Shown here: positions 1 through 10,878 of the stretch, piece after piece
How positions within the stretch are numbered: position 1 is the first letter of the stretch
Layout: the number at the start of each line of letters is the position of its first letter
Origin: Halalkalibacter oceani
Lineage (GTDB): Bacteria > Bacillota > Bacilli > Bacillales > Bacillaceae_D
NCBI RefSeq assembly: GCF_023715605.1
Contig: NZ_JAMBOL010000019.1
Coordinates: forward strand, 1 to 55,104
Reading direction: 5' to 3'
DNA: 55,104 bases
The notes under the pieces: generated by a model
Seen by the model: only the letters and a program-made list of their open reading frames with translations
What the model was told of the DNA's origin: nothing
Databases searched by the model: none
Program-made: the position numbers and the translations under genes

Positions 1-126
1 TTCAGTTATCCGCTTGTCGGTAAGCACTCCCGCATACCCTTCGTGTTCCGCACTATCTCTTTGCGGGCAGCCCTTGCTACAGCAAGGTATTCTGCTTTCT
101 TTTGTCCCGACTTTGGTAACATTCAT
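1..126 (-). CDS. ltrA: Group II intron reverse transcriptase/maturase, N-terminal 42 residues only
   Basis: The reading frame starts with ATG at 126 behind a strong AGGAGGTG ribosome binding site (8 nt spacing) and stays open to the window edge. The visible N-terminus contains QRDSAEHEGYAG, which I recognise from class C intron-encoded proteins. The full protein would carry reverse transcriptase and maturase (X) domains that help the intron splice and copy itself into DNA. Those domains are not visible here, so activity cannot be judged. The frame was too short for ordinary ORF calling because it is cut by the window end. Confidence 0.75.
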   Translation of the reverse strand, partial: MNVTKVGTKESRIPCCSKGCPQRDSAEHEGYAGVLTDKRITE

Positions 127-529
127 TGACTAAACACCTCCTTAGGTTCAACCCTTCATAACGCTGTCGACTGCGTTACTACTATGGTATCTGCTGACTT
201 CTCACGATAAATCTTATTTCAACCACATATTGCAAAGACGCTCTATGTGTCCGTGAGACCTCCCACGGTAAGACGCGTAACTTTCATCCCATGTACCCGC
301 CACATTTACATCCTCGTGTCTGTGCAGTTTATTGGATTTCGTCTTGTTTAGCAGACTCATCCCACTTCGGATGCCTGATGCGATTCGTGTTCCTCGGGTC
401 GGAACTTTGCCTCCAGCTTCCTTCAGATTCCACCTCGCGATGGACACCCTTGCTCTTGGCTAATGGTTGGCAACTGCCAGCCCCCATAGCGGACTTTCAC
501 CGCCTAGCTACGCGCCATGCGTGGCGCAC
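1..529 (-). mobile_element. Group II intron, probable class C (5' part, runs off the window)
   Basis: Read on the minus strand, the element begins with GTGCG at 529, matching the GUGYG 5' end of group II introns, and is followed by GC-rich structured RNA with no convincing gene until 126. Its 5' end lies 7 nt beyond the rpsI terminator stem, directly after the U-tract. That placement is the known preference of bacterial class C introns, which use terminator hairpins as targets. The intron-encoded protein starts at 126. Domains V and VI and the 3' end are outside the window, so class and integrity rest on the 5' end, the insertion context and the protein N-terminus. An open frame of 77 codons at 214-447 lies in the structured RNA and is not taken as a gene. 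Confidence 0.85.
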
Positions 530-530
530 T

Positions 531-566
531 AAAAACAAACCCCCAACCATAAGCAGTTGGGGGTTT
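531..566 (-). terminator. Intrinsic terminator of the rplM-rpsI operon
   Basis: An inverted repeat 537-547 / 556-566 forms an 11-bp stem (CCCCCAAC core) with an 8-nt loop. On the minus strand it is followed by TTTGTTTTT. It lies 17 bp after the rpsI stop and directly before the intron 5' end, so it is both the operon terminator and the likely intron target. Confidence 0.93.
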
Positions 567-582
567 TGCAAGACGTAAAAAC

Positions 583-975
583 TTAACGCTTCGAGAACTG
601 AGGTGCACGACGTGCTGCTTTAAGACCGTATTTCTTACGTTCTTTCATACGTGCATCACGAGTTAGGAAGCCAGCGCTTTTAAGCACCGGGCGGTTGTCA
701 GGATCTACTTCAAGTAGTGCGCGTGCCACGCCATGACGGATAGCGCCCGCTTGTCCTGTGTAGCCTCCACCTTCAACGTTTACGTGAACGTCATATTGAC
801 CTTCAACGCCAGTTTCAACAAGTGGCTGCTTTACGATAAGCTTTAATGTTTCAAGATTGAAATATTCGTCCATTTCACGACCATTAATAACGATACGACC
901 GTCACCTGGCAGTAGGCGTACACGAGCAACAGAGTGCTTGCGGCGACCTGTACCGTAATATTGTACTTGTGCCAA
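583..975 (-). CDS. rpsI: 30S ribosomal protein S9
   Basis: S9 (uS9) sits in the head of the 30S subunit; its C-terminal tail reaches the P-site tRNA. The 130-residue product has the family's length, the YGTGRRK start and the basic tail ending in PQFSKR. The start codon is TTG (975), with GGAGG nine bases upstream; no better start exists. It follows rplM by 20 bp and is the last gene of the two-gene rplM-rpsI operon, closed by a terminator and then a group II intron. Confidence 0.98.
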   Translation of the reverse strand: MAQVQYYGTGRRKHSVARVRLLPGDGRIVINGREMDEYFNLETLKLIVKQPLVETGVEGQYDVHVNVEGGGYTGQAGAIRHGVARALLEVDPDNRPVLKSAGFLTRDARMKERKKYGLKAARRAPQFSKR

Positions 976-995
976 AATTAATACCCTCCTATCAA

Positions 996-1433
996 TTAAC
1001 CGCGAAGTTCGTAAACTTCTGGTTTCTGAGCTTGATGTTTGTGTTCGCTGCCTGCGTATACGTGCAGCTTCATCCCTTGCGCGCGACCAAGAGTGTTCTT
1101 TGGAAGCATCCCTTTGATAGCAAGCTCAAGCATACGCTCTGGCTTGTTCGCACGCATATCGCCTGCTGTTGTCTTTTTCAGACCACCAGGGTGGTTTGAA
1201 TGACGATAGTAGATCTTGTCATTTAATTTGTTACCTGTTAATTCGATTTTCTCAGCGTTAATGATGATCACGTGGTCACCAGTATCAACGTGTGGTGTGA
1301 ACGTAGGCTTATGCTTTCCGCGAAGGATAGAAGCTACTTCTGAAGCAAGACGACCAAGCGTTTGACCTTCAGCGTCTACTACATACCACTTACGCTCAAC
1401 TTCGTTTGGCTTTGCCATATATGTTGTACGCAT
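996..1433 (-). CDS. rplM: 50S ribosomal protein L13
   Basis: L13 (uL13) is an early-assembly 50S protein that binds 23S rRNA. The 145-residue product has the usual length and the typical [16 protein letters not shown] and [16 protein letters not shown] blocks. Translation starts at MRTTYMAKP as in Bacillus homologues, behind an AGGAGGG site. The gene has its own promoter and an L13-type leader between truA and its start, and it is followed by rpsI in the same transcript. Confidence 0.98.
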   Translation of the reverse strand: MRTTYMAKPNEVERKWYVVDAEGQTLGRLASEVASILRGKHKPTFTPHVDTGDHVIIINAEKIELTGNKLNDKIYYRHSNHPGGLKKTTAGDMRANKPERMLELAIKGMLPKNTLGRAQGMKLHVYAGSEHKHQAQKPEVYELRG

Positions 1434-1492
1434 GAATTTCCCTCCTAAAAAGAACCATTGCTTTCATGTTTTATCAAATCAAGTTAACCATA

Positions 1493-1542
1493 GTCTCATG
1501 TAACATTCCGAAACCCGGGGCTAGTGGGTTTTTGAAATTACC
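1493..1542 (-). promoter_or_regulatory. L13-type leader RNA of rplM-rpsI
   Basis: Just after the expected transcription start, the minus strand holds a stem-loop with an inner AAACCC/GGGTTT helix around a CA/C-rich loop and an outer GTAA/TTAC helix, ending in ATGAGAC. Position and size match the Firmicutes L13 leader, through which L13 is thought to repress its own operon. I recognise the arrangement but have not scored it against a covariance model. Confidence 0.65.
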
Positions 1543-1549
1543 ATCTAAC

Positions 1550-1578
1550 ATCATATAACATTAAAAACCCATTGTCAA
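1550..1578 (-). promoter_or_regulatory. SigA promoter of rplM-rpsI
   Basis: A consensus -35 TTGACA (1573-1578) and a -10 TATGAT (1550-1555) are separated by exactly 17 bp. The promoter begins 12 bp after the truA stop, so rplM-rpsI can be transcribed independently of the upstream operon. Confidence 0.9.
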
Positions 1579-1590
1579 CAACTTGTTACA

Positions 1591-2382
1591 CTAGGCGTCG
1601 TTGTCATTTGACGCTGCTCCGTTATTTTGAAAAATCGGCTGCTCATAGAAGACCTGCCACAGAAACAAGCCGTGGCCCGGCGCTGTTTTTCCAGCTGCCG
1701 CCCTGTTGCGCGCATCGCGGATGCGGGCGATGTCTTCAGGCGCCCTTCTTCCCCCGCCAACTTCAAGCAACGTTCCAACAATGATCCGCACCATATTATG
1801 GAGGAAGCCGTCTCCGATTAAGTCGAAAATAATTTCATCACCTTGCCGGTTGACCTGCAAGGTATGTAATGTCCTCACCTTGCTTTTCACGTCAGCGTTT
1901 GTCACGCAAAAAGATGAGAAGTCATGGGTGCCAAGCAAATGCGCGGCACCGGCGCGAATCAAATCAAGATCCATCTCATAGGGGACAAAAAACGCAAGAT
2001 TGCGGCGAAAGACGTCCCGCTCCTTCCGATTCAGCACCCGGTAGCGATAATGCTTCCTAACTGAATCATAGCGGGTATGGAAGTCATCCGCCACACAGGC
2101 TGCTTCGACGATCCGGATATCGTTAGGCAGGCAGCCGTTCAGCGCCTGCGGCCAGCGCGCCGGATCAATGGAAAGCGGCGTGTCAAAATGAATCACCTGC
2201 CCCCGGGCGTGCACGCCGGTGTCAGTTCGCCCCGATGGGTGGATGCGAATAAACTCTCCTTTATGAATAATCGAAAGCGCCCGTTCGATTTCCCCTTGAA
2301 TCGTCCGCTGGTTTTCCTGAACCTGAAAGCCGTAAAAAGCACTGCCATCGTATTCCACTAAAAGAGCGACTCTATTCAGCAT
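1591..2382 (-). CDS. truA: tRNA pseudouridine(38-40) synthase TruA
   Basis: TruA converts U38, U39 and U40 of the tRNA anticodon arm to pseudouridine. The 263-residue product has the family's length, and GRTDTGVHARGQVIHF carries the catalytic aspartate (GRTDxGVHA motif). The ATG at 2382 is chosen because GGAGG lies 8 bp upstream; the more upstream GTG at 2391 falls inside that site. The gene follows ecfT after 24 bp, apparently as the last member of the ecf transcript. Confidence 0.96.
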   Translation of the reverse strand: MLNRVALLVEYDGSAFYGFQVQENQRTIQGEIERALSIIHKGEFIRIHPSGRTDTGVHARGQVIHFDTPLSIDPARWPQALNGCLPNDIRIVEAACVADDFHTRYDSVRKHYRYRVLNRKERDVFRRNLAFFVPYEMDLDLIRAGAAHLLGTHDFSSFCVTNADVKSKVRTLHTLQVNRQGDEIIFDLIGDGFLHNMVRIIVGTLLEVGGGRRAPEDIARIRDARNRAAAGKTAPGHGLFLWQVFYEQPIFQNNGAASNDNDA

Positions 2383-2406
2383 GACGGTCACCTCCTCTCC
2401 TCGGTA

Positions 2407-3207
2407 TTATAGAAGTCGTAGCGCGAGCACCGCAGCGCTCAGCCCAAGGCATAGAGCGACCGCCAAGGAATCCCGCCAGCTCCAGGCAAGCAGGCGGTAT
2501 TTCGTCCGTCCTTCCCCGCCACGATAGCCTCTGGCCTCCATCGCCAACGCCAGGTCCTCCGCCCGTTTAAACGCGCTTATAAACAACGGTACGAGCAGCG
2601 GAACAAATGCCATTAGCCGCTGGCGCCATGGCCCGCTCGTAAAGTCAACGCCACGCGCCATTTGCGCCTTCATAATCTTTTCCGTCTCCTGCATAAAAGT
2701 CGGAATAAAGCGCAGCGCAATCGACATCATTAGAGCAAGCTCATGGGCAGGCAGCCTGACTTTTTTTAACGGACTGAGCAAATACTCCAGCCCGTCTGTT
2801 ATATCAATCGGCTTCGTCGTCAGCGTAATCAGAGACGTAAAGACAATCAATGTTAACAGCCGCAATGCCATAAAAGCGGCCTGGCGTACGCCGTGCTCAT
2901 AAATTGAAAAGGGGCCGGCCGTCCATAGCACCTCGCCCTCCCGCGTTAACAGGAGGTGAAAGAACACAGTAAACAGGACGAGCAGAAAGATCGGCTTCAT
3001 CCCCCGATAAATAAAGGACAGGGGGACATTTGATAAGAAGATAAGGATGAGGGCAAAAGCAATCATCAATCCCCCGGCCACCCAGTTATCAACCAGAAAA
3101 ATTATAATGACGAGAATCGCGACACTCACCAGCTTCGAGCGGGGATCAAGCCGGTGAAGAAGGGAGGCTACACCAACGTATTGACCGATAATGATATTTT
3201 GCAGCAT
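2407..3207 (-). CDS. ecfT: ECF transporter transmembrane component EcfT
   Basis: EcfT is the membrane scaffold of energy-coupling factor transporters, joining the ATPases EcfA1/EcfA2 to exchangeable vitamin-binding S components. The 266-residue product has several hydrophobic segments (about residues 28-60, 68-85, 105-130 and 245-265) and two ARG motifs in the coupling region, ARGVDF near 184 and ARGYRG near 227. Its ATG overlaps the ecfA2 stop by one base (TAATG), with GGAGGG just upstream, which points to translational coupling. No S component is present in the window, as expected for a shared group II ECF module. Confidence 0.95.
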   Translation of the reverse strand: MLQNIIIGQYVGVASLLHRLDPRSKLVSVAILVIIIFLVDNWVAGGLMIAFALILIFLSNVPLSFIYRGMKPIFLLVLFTVFFHLLLTREGEVLWTAGPFSIYEHGVRQAAFMALRLLTLIVFTSLITLTTKPIDITDGLEYLLSPLKKVRLPAHELALMMSIALRFIPTFMQETEKIMKAQMARGVDFTSGPWRQRLMAFVPLLVPLFISAFKRAEDLALAMEARGYRGGEGRTKYRLLAWSWRDSLAVALCLGLSAAVLALRLL

Positions 3208-4067
3208 TAGTCGCCCTCCACAAGTCTCGCCACGTAATCAGCCGCTCGCTCCAGCTCATAATATTTTGGGATGTCAGCGAGGGCAAAACGTTGCTTGATT
3301 TGTTCAAGAAACCGGACCGGGGCCGGAAGATCGAGTCCAATCTCACGCAATCTCTCCGCCTGTTCAAAAATAATCTCGCGTCCCCCGGCCATTTCGACCT
3401 TGCCCTCATGCAGCACAATAATCTGATCGGCATACCGGGCCGCATCCTCCATATGATGCGTCACCAGCACCGTCGTCGTCTGCTGCTGGTGATGATAGTC
3501 GACAAAGAGTCGCATGATCTGTTCATGCCCCTCAGGATCAAGGCTGGCCGCCGGCTCGTCCAGTACGAGCACCTTCGGCTGTGAAGCGAGCACGCCGGCA
3601 ATCGCCACCCGCCGCATTTGCCCCCCGCTCAGTTCAAATGGGGAGGCCGTTAAAATCTCCTCGGGTAAACCGACCTGAGGCAGCAGCTCTTTTGCCCGCT
3701 TCAGCGCCCGTTCAAACGGTACGCCGAAGTTCATCGGACCGAAGCAAATATCTTTGGCAACTGTTTCTTCAAACAGCTGATGCTCAGGATATTGAAAAAC
3801 AAGTCCGACCTGCTGACGCAAAGCTCTGATATCGATCTTTTTCTTTTCCGCCTTCAGCTCGTAAGGCCCGATCTGAACCGTCCCCTTCGTCGGCCGAAGC
3901 AGCCCGTTAATATGCTGAATAAGCGTTGACTTTCCTGAACCGGTATGGCCGATGACAGCTGTAAAAGAGCCTGAAGGGATTCTGATCGTACAATCCTGAA
4001 GCGCGACCTTTTCAAAGGGGGTTCCTTCCATATAACGATGCTCTACTTCGTTGAAGACAATCTCCAT
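3207..4067 (-). CDS. ecfA2: ECF transporter ATPase EcfA2
   Basis: This is one of the two ATP-binding cassette subunits that power ECF vitamin uptake. The 286-residue product shows Walker [10 protein letters not shown] (about residues 40-48), signature LSGGQMRR and Walker [14 protein letters not shown]. Its first 25 bp overlap the end of ecfA1, and its stop overlaps the ecfT start, so the three genes form a tight module. Confidence 0.95.
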   Translation of the reverse strand: MEIVFNEVEHRYMEGTPFEKVALQDCTIRIPSGSFTAVIGHTGSGKSTLIQHINGLLRPTKGTVQIGPYELKAEKKKIDIRALRQQVGLVFQYPEHQLFEETVAKDICFGPMNFGVPFERALKRAKELLPQVGLPEEILTASPFELSGGQMRRVAIAGVLASQPKVLVLDEPAASLDPEGHEQIMRLFVDYHHQQQTTTVLVTHHMEDAARYADQIIVLHEGKVEMAGGREIIFEQAERLREIGLDLPAPVRFLEQIKQRFALADIPKYYELERAADYVARLVEGD

Positions 4068-4879
4068 AATTCAGTAATCAACTCCTCTTCCCGCAAGCAT
4101 GCCGTATGAAAGGATAGACCACGCTTTTCAAGCTGCTGCTGCATCTCCACCGCAAACGGAACCCGCAGACCGGCCTGGCGAACAAGCTCAGCGTTGGCAA
4201 ATACCTGTTCAGGTGTGCCTTCCGCCAGCTTCTCCCCTCCGGCAAGCAGCAGGAGCCTGCTCGCCAACAACGCTTCCTCCATATCATGAGTAATGGAAAT
4301 AATCGTTGAACCGCGCTGATGAAGCATGCTCATCGTTGCCAGCACTTCTTTTCTGCCGAGCGGGTCAAGCATCGAGGTCGCCTCATCAAAGACGATGATC
4401 TCCGGCTCCATTGCCATAATTCCGGCAATGGCCGCCCGCTGCTTTTGTCCGCCGGACAGACGGTGCGGCTCCATCTCTAAAAAGCGCTCAATTCCAATCA
4501 GGGCAGCATATTTCTCGATCCGTCTCTCCATTTCCGTTCGATCGAGTCCGATGTTTTCGAGACCAAAGGCGAGGTCGTCCCGGACCGTCGTCGCGACAAA
4601 TTGATGGTCGGGATTTTGAAAGACCATTCCGACTTTCTGGCGGATCGTCCAGATCGCGTCTTCTTCCCCGGTTGATAGCCCTTCGACAAACACTTCCCCG
4701 CTCGTCGGCCGCAGCAGTCCATTGAGCAGACGTCCAAAAGTCGACTTGCCTGAGCCATTGCGTCCGAGGACCGTCAGCCACTCGCCACGTTCAATCTTCA
4801 TCGTCAATTTTTTCAGGGCAACATGTTCGGTCTTCGGGTATTGATAGGAGACATCTGCTAAGGCGATCAGTTCAGACAT
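4043..4879 (-). CDS. ecfA1: ECF transporter ATPase EcfA1
   Basis: EcfA1 is the partner ATPase of EcfA2. The 278-residue product has Walker A GRNGSGKST, signature LSGGQKQR and Walker B IIVFDEATSMLDP. An upstream in-frame start (4918) is rejected because the ATG at 4879 has an AAAGGAGGGG site just upstream and gives the usual MSELIALADV start. The gene is separated from rplQ by a terminator-like hairpin, so ecf expression may be set partly by read-through from the ribosomal operon. Confidence 0.95.
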   Translation of the reverse strand: MSELIALADVSYQYPKTEHVALKKLTMKIERGEWLTVLGRNGSGKSTFGRLLNGLLRPTSGEVFVEGLSTGEEDAIWTIRQKVGMVFQNPDHQFVATTVRDDLAFGLENIGLDRTEMERRIEKYAALIGIERFLEMEPHRLSGGQKQRAAIAGIMAMEPEIIVFDEATSMLDPLGRKEVLATMSMLHQRGSTIISITHDMEEALLASRLLLLAGGEKLAEGTPEQVFANAELVRQAGLRVPFAVEMQQQLEKRGLSFHTACLREEELITELWRLSSTK

Positions 4880-4913
4880 AAGCCCCTCCTTTTCTAAAAA
4901 CAGTAACCATTGC

Positions 4914-4971
4914 GACAAACAAAAAAGGGCTCAGAGTCGGAGCAGGCGTGCCCAGATCTGAATTGCCCTTT
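4914..4971 (-). terminator. Terminator between rplQ and ecfA1
   Basis: The arms AAAGGGC (4965-4971) and GCCCTTT (4924-4930), extended by TCAGA/TCTGA helices, enclose a large loop. They are followed on the minus strand by TTTGTTTG. The element lies 28 bp after the rplQ stop and would end or attenuate the S10-spc-alpha transcript before the ECF genes. Confidence 0.75.
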
Positions 4972-4999
4972 GTCGTCTCATCTATTCACTCATATCTGA

Positions 5000-5362
5000 T
5001 TATACGAGTTCAATAATCACCATTGGTGCACCGTCTCCACGACGAGGTCCAACTTTAAGGATGCGAGTGTAACCACCTTGACGCTCCTCATAACGAGCTG
5101 CGATATCAGAGAACAGCTTTTGGATTGCGTCTTGTCCAGACTCTTCATCCGCTACTTCCCGACGAATGAAAGCCGCAGCCTGACGACGTGCGTGCAAGTC
5201 ACCGCGCTTTCCAAGTGTGATCATTTTCTCAACGATTGAACGAAGCTCCTTCGCCTTAGCTTCTGTCGTTTCGATACGCTCATTGATAATAAGATCAGTC
5301 GCCAAATCACGGAATAAAGCTTTACGGTGTGCACTTGTGCGACCTAATTTTGCGTATGCCAT
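5000..5362 (-). CDS. rplQ: 50S ribosomal protein L17
   Basis: L17 (bL17) lies near the 50S exit-tunnel region. The 120-residue product matches Bacillus L17 in length, with the typical [16 protein letters not shown] start. The ATG at 5362 is preferred to the one at 5368 because the GGAGG then lies 8 bp away rather than 2. It is the last gene of the alpha operon, 71 bp after rpoA, and is followed by a terminator. Confidence 0.97.
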   Translation of the reverse strand: MAYAKLGRTSAHRKALFRDLATDLIINERIETTEAKAKELRSIVEKMITLGKRGDLHARRQAAAFIRREVADEESGQDAIQKLFSDIAARYEERQGGYTRILKVGPRRGDGAPMVIIELV

Positions 5363-5433
5363 GTTCATTCCCTCCTTTATAACAGTTCTTTACATCATTA
5401 GCGATTTCCAGAAACAAACTTGATCAATTTAGA

Positions 5434-6378
5434 CTAGTCTTCTTTACGGAGGCCTAGCCCAAGCTCACCAAGCTTCTCTTGTACTTCCTCTAATGACTTC
5501 CGACCAAGGTTACGAACCTTCATCATGTCTTCTTCTGTCTTTTGCGTCAATTCCTGTACCGTATTAATACCGGCACGCTTCAGACAATTGTAAGAACGCA
5601 CAGAAAGATCGAGTTCTTCGATCGTCATTTCCAGAACCTTTTCCTTCTGATCTTCTTCTTTTTCAACCATGATTTCCGCATTCTGCGCTTGGTCTGTTAA
5701 TCCTACGAATATATTTAAATGCTCTGTTAAGATTTTGGCCCCTAATGAAACAGCTTCTTCAGGGCGAATGCTTCCGTCAGTCCAGACATCAAGGGTTAGT
5801 TTGTCGTAGTTGGTCACTTGACCGACGCGGGTATTCTCAACTTGATAGTTTACACGTGACACCGGCGTATAAATGGAATCAATAGGAAGAACGCCAATCG
5901 GCTGATCGTCATTCTTATTTCCTTCAGCTAAGACATATCCGCGACCGCGCTTCGCAGTCAGGCGCATGTGCAAACGGGCTCCCTTTGCGAGCGTAGCAAT
6001 ATGAAGATCCGGATTCAAGACCTCGACATCACTATCATGAGTCAAGTCATTCGCTGTTACTACACCTTCCCCCTGAACATCAATTTCAAGGGTCTTCTCT
6101 TCATCTGAATAGATCTTAAGGGCAAGCTTCTTCAAATTCAAAATGATTGTTGTCACGTCCTCTACAACACCTTCAATTGTAGAAAATTCATGAAGAACAG
6201 AATCGATTTGAACAGATGTCACAGCAGCACCTGGCAAAGAAGAGAGAAGAATGCGACGTAAGGAGTTTCCTAACGTGGTTCCATATCCACGCTCTAGTGG
6301 TTCCACAACAAATTTACCATACTTTGCGTCTTCACTTATCTCAACCGCTTCAATATTTGGCTTTTCGATTTCAATCAT
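5434..6378 (-). CDS. rpoA: RNA polymerase alpha subunit
   Basis: Alpha dimerises to nucleate RNA polymerase assembly, and its C-terminal domain contacts UP elements and activators. The 314-residue product contains the N-terminal assembly domain ([18 protein letters not shown] at about 28-45) and a C-terminal domain with the helix-hairpin-helix [14 protein letters not shown]. Length and sequence are as in Bacillus. It is preceded by a 163-bp gap with a stem-loop but no clear promoter, so it is probably read from the spc-alpha transcript. Confidence 0.98.
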   Translation of the reverse strand: MIEIEKPNIEAVEISEDAKYGKFVVEPLERGYGTTLGNSLRRILLSSLPGAAVTSVQIDSVLHEFSTIEGVVEDVTTIILNLKKLALKIYSDEEKTLEIDVQGEGVVTANDLTHDSDVEVLNPDLHIATLAKGARLHMRLTAKRGRGYVLAEGNKNDDQPIGVLPIDSIYTPVSRVNYQVENTRVGQVTNYDKLTLDVWTDGSIRPEEAVSLGAKILTEHLNIFVGLTDQAQNAEIMVEKEEDQKEKVLEMTIEELDLSVRSYNCLKRAGINTVQELTQKTEEDMMKVRNLGRKSLEEVQEKLGELGLGLRKED

Positions 6379-6422
6379 TAAACAAACCCTCCTTCAAAAC
6401 GTCGAACTCCGGTAGACTGCAA

Positions 6423-6456
6423 GGATTGCCGACTGATCGACCCAGCAGGCAAATCC
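6423..6456 (-). other. Stem-loop in the rpsK-rpoA gap
   Basis: The arms GGATTGCC (6423-6430) and GGCAAATCC (6448-6456) pair with one bulged base. No U-tract follows, so it does not look like a terminator. It could tune rpoA mRNA stability or translation. A TTGACA at about 6475-6480 on the minus strand lacks a matching -10. Confidence 0.4.
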
Positions 6457-6541
6457 TGAGCTTATCACCTTTTTGTCAACAAGACACATCTCTTAGTCCA
6501 TTATTGACAGTTTAGGGAAATCTATACAATGATTGATTCCA

Positions 6542-6934
6542 TTACACTCTACGACGTTTTGGTGGACGGCATCCGTTATGCGGAACAGGAGTAACATCTT
6601 TGATCATGTTTACTTCAAGTCCAATCGCTTGTAGGGAACGGATAGCAGCTTCACGGCCGGCACCTGGTCCTTTAACTGATACTTCAACTGTTTTCATACC
6701 ATGCTCCATTGCTGTTTTTGCAGCAGATTCAGCAGCCATTTGTGCTGCGAATGGAGTTGATTTACGAGAACCTTTAAATCCTAATGCACCAGCGCTTGCC
6801 CATGAAATAGCATTACCGTGGACATCCGTAATTGTCACAATCGTATTGTTAAAGGTAGAACGGATGTGAGCAATTCCGGCCTCTACATTTTTACGTTGAC
6901 GACGTTTTGGACGAGTATTCGTTTTCTTAGCCAT
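6542..6934 (-). CDS. rpsK: 30S ribosomal protein S11
   Basis: S11 (uS11) sits on the 30S platform next to the mRNA exit and contacts S7 and S18. The 130-residue product has the family's length and the motifs [14 protein letters not shown] and [15 protein letters not shown], and ends in [11 protein letters not shown]. It follows rpsM by 20 bp in the alpha operon. Confidence 0.98.
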   Translation of the reverse strand: MAKKTNTRPKRRQRKNVEAGIAHIRSTFNNTIVTITDVHGNAISWASAGALGFKGSRKSTPFAAQMAAESAAKTAMEHGMKTVEVSVKGPGAGREAAIRSLQAIGLEVNMIKDVTPVPHNGCRPPKRRRV

Positions 6935-6954
6935 TTTTTATGCGACCTCCTTTA

Positions 6955-7320
6955 CTACTTTTTCTTGTTTGCTACTGTACGACGAGGACCTTTACGCGTA
7001 CGAGCATTGTTCTTAGAATTTTGACCACGAACAGGTAAACCACGACGGTGGCGGATGCCACGATATGAACCAATCTCAATTAGGCGCTTAATGTTAAGGG
7101 AAACTTCACGACGAAGGTCACCTTCAACCTTAAACTCTTCAATTGCTTCACGGATACGTCCTAATTCCTCTTCCGTAAGATCACGCACTCGTGTATCTTC
7201 AGACACACCTGCGTTTGCCAGAACTTCAGCAGCTTTTGATTTCCCGATTCCATAGACATACGTTAGTGCAATCACTATACGCTTATCACGTGGAATATCG
7301 ACACCTGCAATACGAGCCAT
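6955..7320 (-). CDS. rpsM: 30S ribosomal protein S13
   Basis: S13 (uS13) in the 30S head forms intersubunit bridges and contacts the P-site tRNA through its basic tail. The 121-residue product begins [14 protein letters not shown] and contains [11 protein letters not shown], both diagnostic. It follows rpmJ by 22 bp. Confidence 0.98.
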   Translation of the reverse strand: MARIAGVDIPRDKRIVIALTYVYGIGKSKAAEVLANAGVSEDTRVRDLTEEELGRIREAIEEFKVEGDLRREVSLNIKRLIEIGSYRGIRHRRGLPVRGQNSKNNARTRKGPRRTVANKKK

Positions 7321-7342
7321 GTGCAGAGCACCTCCTTATAAA

Positions 7343-7462
<120 letters not shown>

Positions 7463-7560
7463 TTACCTCCTTATAGTACGGAGTGCACTGATTAAACATG
7501 TAATCAGGTCAAAGCAAAACAATCAACGATTATCTTGCTAGTCGCTCTCGCAACGTTTTT

Positions 7561-7779
7561 TTATTTGTATCGATATGTGATTCGTCCACGAGTCAGATCA
7601 TAAGGTGATAATTCAACCGTCACCTTGTCGCCTGGCAGAATCCGAATGAAGTGCATGCGGATTTTACCGGATACGTGAGCGAGAATCTTATGACCATTTT
7701 CGAGTTCAACACGAAACATTGCATTGGGAAGGGGTTCAATGACCGTTCCTTCCACTTCAATAACATCCTCTTTCGCCAT
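7561..7779 (-). CDS. infA: Translation initiation factor IF-1
   Basis: IF-1 occupies the ribosomal A site during initiation and assists IF-2 and IF-3. The 72-residue single OB-fold protein has the classic length and sequence ([29 protein letters not shown]). It lies 4 bp after the upstream KOW-protein gene, and GGAGAG precedes the ATG. Confidence 0.98.
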   Translation of the reverse strand: MAKEDVIEVEGTVIEPLPNAMFRVELENGHKILAHVSGKIRMHFIRILPGDKVTVELSPYDLTRGRITYRYK

Positions 7780-7783
7780 AGGT

Positions 7784-8092
7784 TTACTCTCCTTCCTTCA
7801 GCAAATCAGTGTGTTTTTCGAGAAAACTAGCAAGGGCATAACGTAGCTTTCCATTAGTAACACGTCCTGTTTCTATAAAGCTATTGCGAACTTCCTCAGC
7901 AATGTAATCAATAAGCTCAACATGATTGATGTTCTTTCTTTTTGAGCGGTCAACTTTGCGCTTGTCGCCATCGGCAATCCCTATAAAACGGTCATCGACC
8001 AGTTCAATGATGACACCGAACTGTCCCTGGTCACGTCCTTTGAGGATCTGTACAATTTGACCGAGCTCGGGACTCGGACCTGAGTCTTTCAT
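7784..8092 (-). CDS. ybzG: KOW-domain RNA-binding protein (L14e/L27e-like)
   Basis: A small protein of about 102 residues that begins with a KOW motif ([20 protein letters not shown]) like those in eukaryotic L14e/L27e. It sits between map and infA, the place of B. subtilis ybzG. Its function is not established; ribosome or RNA binding is inferred from the KOW fold and the neighbours. Three starts are possible (GTG 8104, ATG 8101, ATG 8092); the last is chosen because only there does the weak AGGTGAT site have a workable spacing. Confidence 0.8.
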   Translation of the reverse strand: MKDSGPSPELGQIVQILKGRDQGQFGVIIELVDDRFIGIADGDKRKVDRSKRKNINHVELIDYIAEEVRNSFIETGRVTNGKLRYALASFLEKHTDLLKEGE

Positions 8093-8110
8093 GATTCCCA
8101 TCACCTACAT

Positions 8111-9510
<1,400 letters not shown>

Positions 9511-9585
9511 CTAATCCCCTCCATCGTTCCGAATTAACACACAGAAGGCGAACGGGAAGATCACATACCTTCCCTGCTCCCCTTA

Positions 9586-10878
9586 CTACTTAATAAATCC
9601 TTTATACGAACGTTTAATGAGCTGACTCTCGATTTGTTTCATCGTGTCTAATGCTACACCAACCACGATTAATAATCCAGTACCCCCAATTTGGATGGCT
9701 GGAGGTAAATCCATGAAACGAGTAAAGAAAACTGGAATTATGGAAACAGATGTTAAGAAGAGCGCCCCAACAAACGTTAACCGATAGAGGATTCGTGTTA
9801 GGTAAATCTGCGTTGTCTTACCCGGACGAATACCTGGAATATAGCCACCTTGCTTTTTAAGGTTCTCTGCCATTTGCTCTGGATTAACTTGAATAAACGT
9901 ATAAAAGTACGTAAACCCAATAATTAAAAGTGCGTATACAACCATTCCCACTGGATGAGTATAATCAAACACCCTTATAATCCAAGCGGCAATCTCATTA
10001 TCCGTTCCAAAAAAACCAGCTACAGTTGGCGGGAAGATAAACAGAGAAAGAGCAAAGATGACAGGAATAACCCCTGCAGCATTAACTTTCAAAGGTAAAT
10101 GCGTTGATTGTCCACCAACTGGACTACGACCTACCAGACGCTTCGCATATTGAACCGGAACCTTTCTCAAGGCCTGTTGGATAAAGATAACACCAACGAT
10201 GATCGCCAATACAGCAAGCGCCAGTAAAAGGACAGTGACAATGCTTAAAAACAGCTGTTCTCCTGCACTTTCAAGTTGCGTAGCGTAGATCTGGTTAATC
10301 CCGTTCGGAATCCCTGCGGCAATACCGGCAAAGATAATGATCGAGATCCCATTTCCGACACCTTTTGCTGTAATTTGCTCACCAAGCCACATAAGAAAAG
10401 CGGTACCGGCTGTCAACACTAAGGCGATAAACAGGTACGTAGGAATACTTGGATTTGGAATTAACCCAGTAAAGATTGTGTTAAAACCAACTGACATTGC
10501 TAAAGCTTGAAAGAAACCTAAAACGATCGTTCCATAACGGGTAAACTGAGCTAATTTACGTCGTCCAGCTTCCCCCTGCTTTGCCCACTCAGCAAACTTA
10601 GGTACGACATCCATTTGTAACAACTGCACAACAATCGAAGCAGTGATGTATGGCATGATACCCATTGCGAAAATAGAGAAGTTCCCCAACGCTCCACCAC
10701 CAAACGTATTTAGAAACCCAAATGCATTTGCTTGGTCCATAAAATCAAGAGCGTCGCGGTTCGAACCTGGAATTGGAATAAAGCTCCCGATTCGAAACAC
10801 AATGAGCATAAGGAGGGTGAAGATAACCTTACGGCGCAAATCACCCACTCGCATAATGTTGGAGATCGTCCGGAACAT
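9586..10878 (-). CDS. secY: Preprotein translocase subunit SecY
   Basis: SecY forms the protein-conducting channel of the membrane together with SecE, which is also encoded here at 36748-36942. The 430-residue product has ten predicted membrane segments, the plug region early on, and signature loops such as GIRPGKTTQIYL. Its ATG overlaps the rplO stop by one base (TAATG). The last residues are KRSYKGFIK, as in Bacillus. Confidence 0.98.
   Translation of the reverse strand: MFRTISNIMRVGDLRRKVIFTLLMLIVFRIGSFIPIPGSNRDALDFMDQANAFGFLNTFGGGALGNFSIFAMGIMPYITASIVVQLLQMDVVPKFAEWAKQGEAGRRKLAQFTRYGTIVLGFFQALAMSVGFNTIFTGLIPNPSIPTYLFIALVLTAGTAFLMWLGEQITAKGVGNGISIIIFAGIAAGIPNGINQIYATQLESAGEQLFLSIVTVLLLALAVLAIIVGVIFIQQALRKVPVQYAKRLVGRSPVGGQSTHLPLKVNAAGVIPVIFALSLFIFPPTVAGFFGTDNEIAAWIIRVFDYTHPVGMVVYALLIIGFTYFYTFIQVNPEQMAENLKKQGGYIPGIRPGKTTQIYLTRILYRLTFVGALFLTSVSIIPVFFTRFMDLPPAIQIGGTGLLIVVGVALDTMKQIESQLIKRSYKGFIK

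Noticed and set aside
214-447. 77-codon open frame inside the intron, minus strand
   Set aside because: It lies in the structured 5' part of the group II intron, upstream of the real intron protein start at 126, and has no good ribosome binding site.
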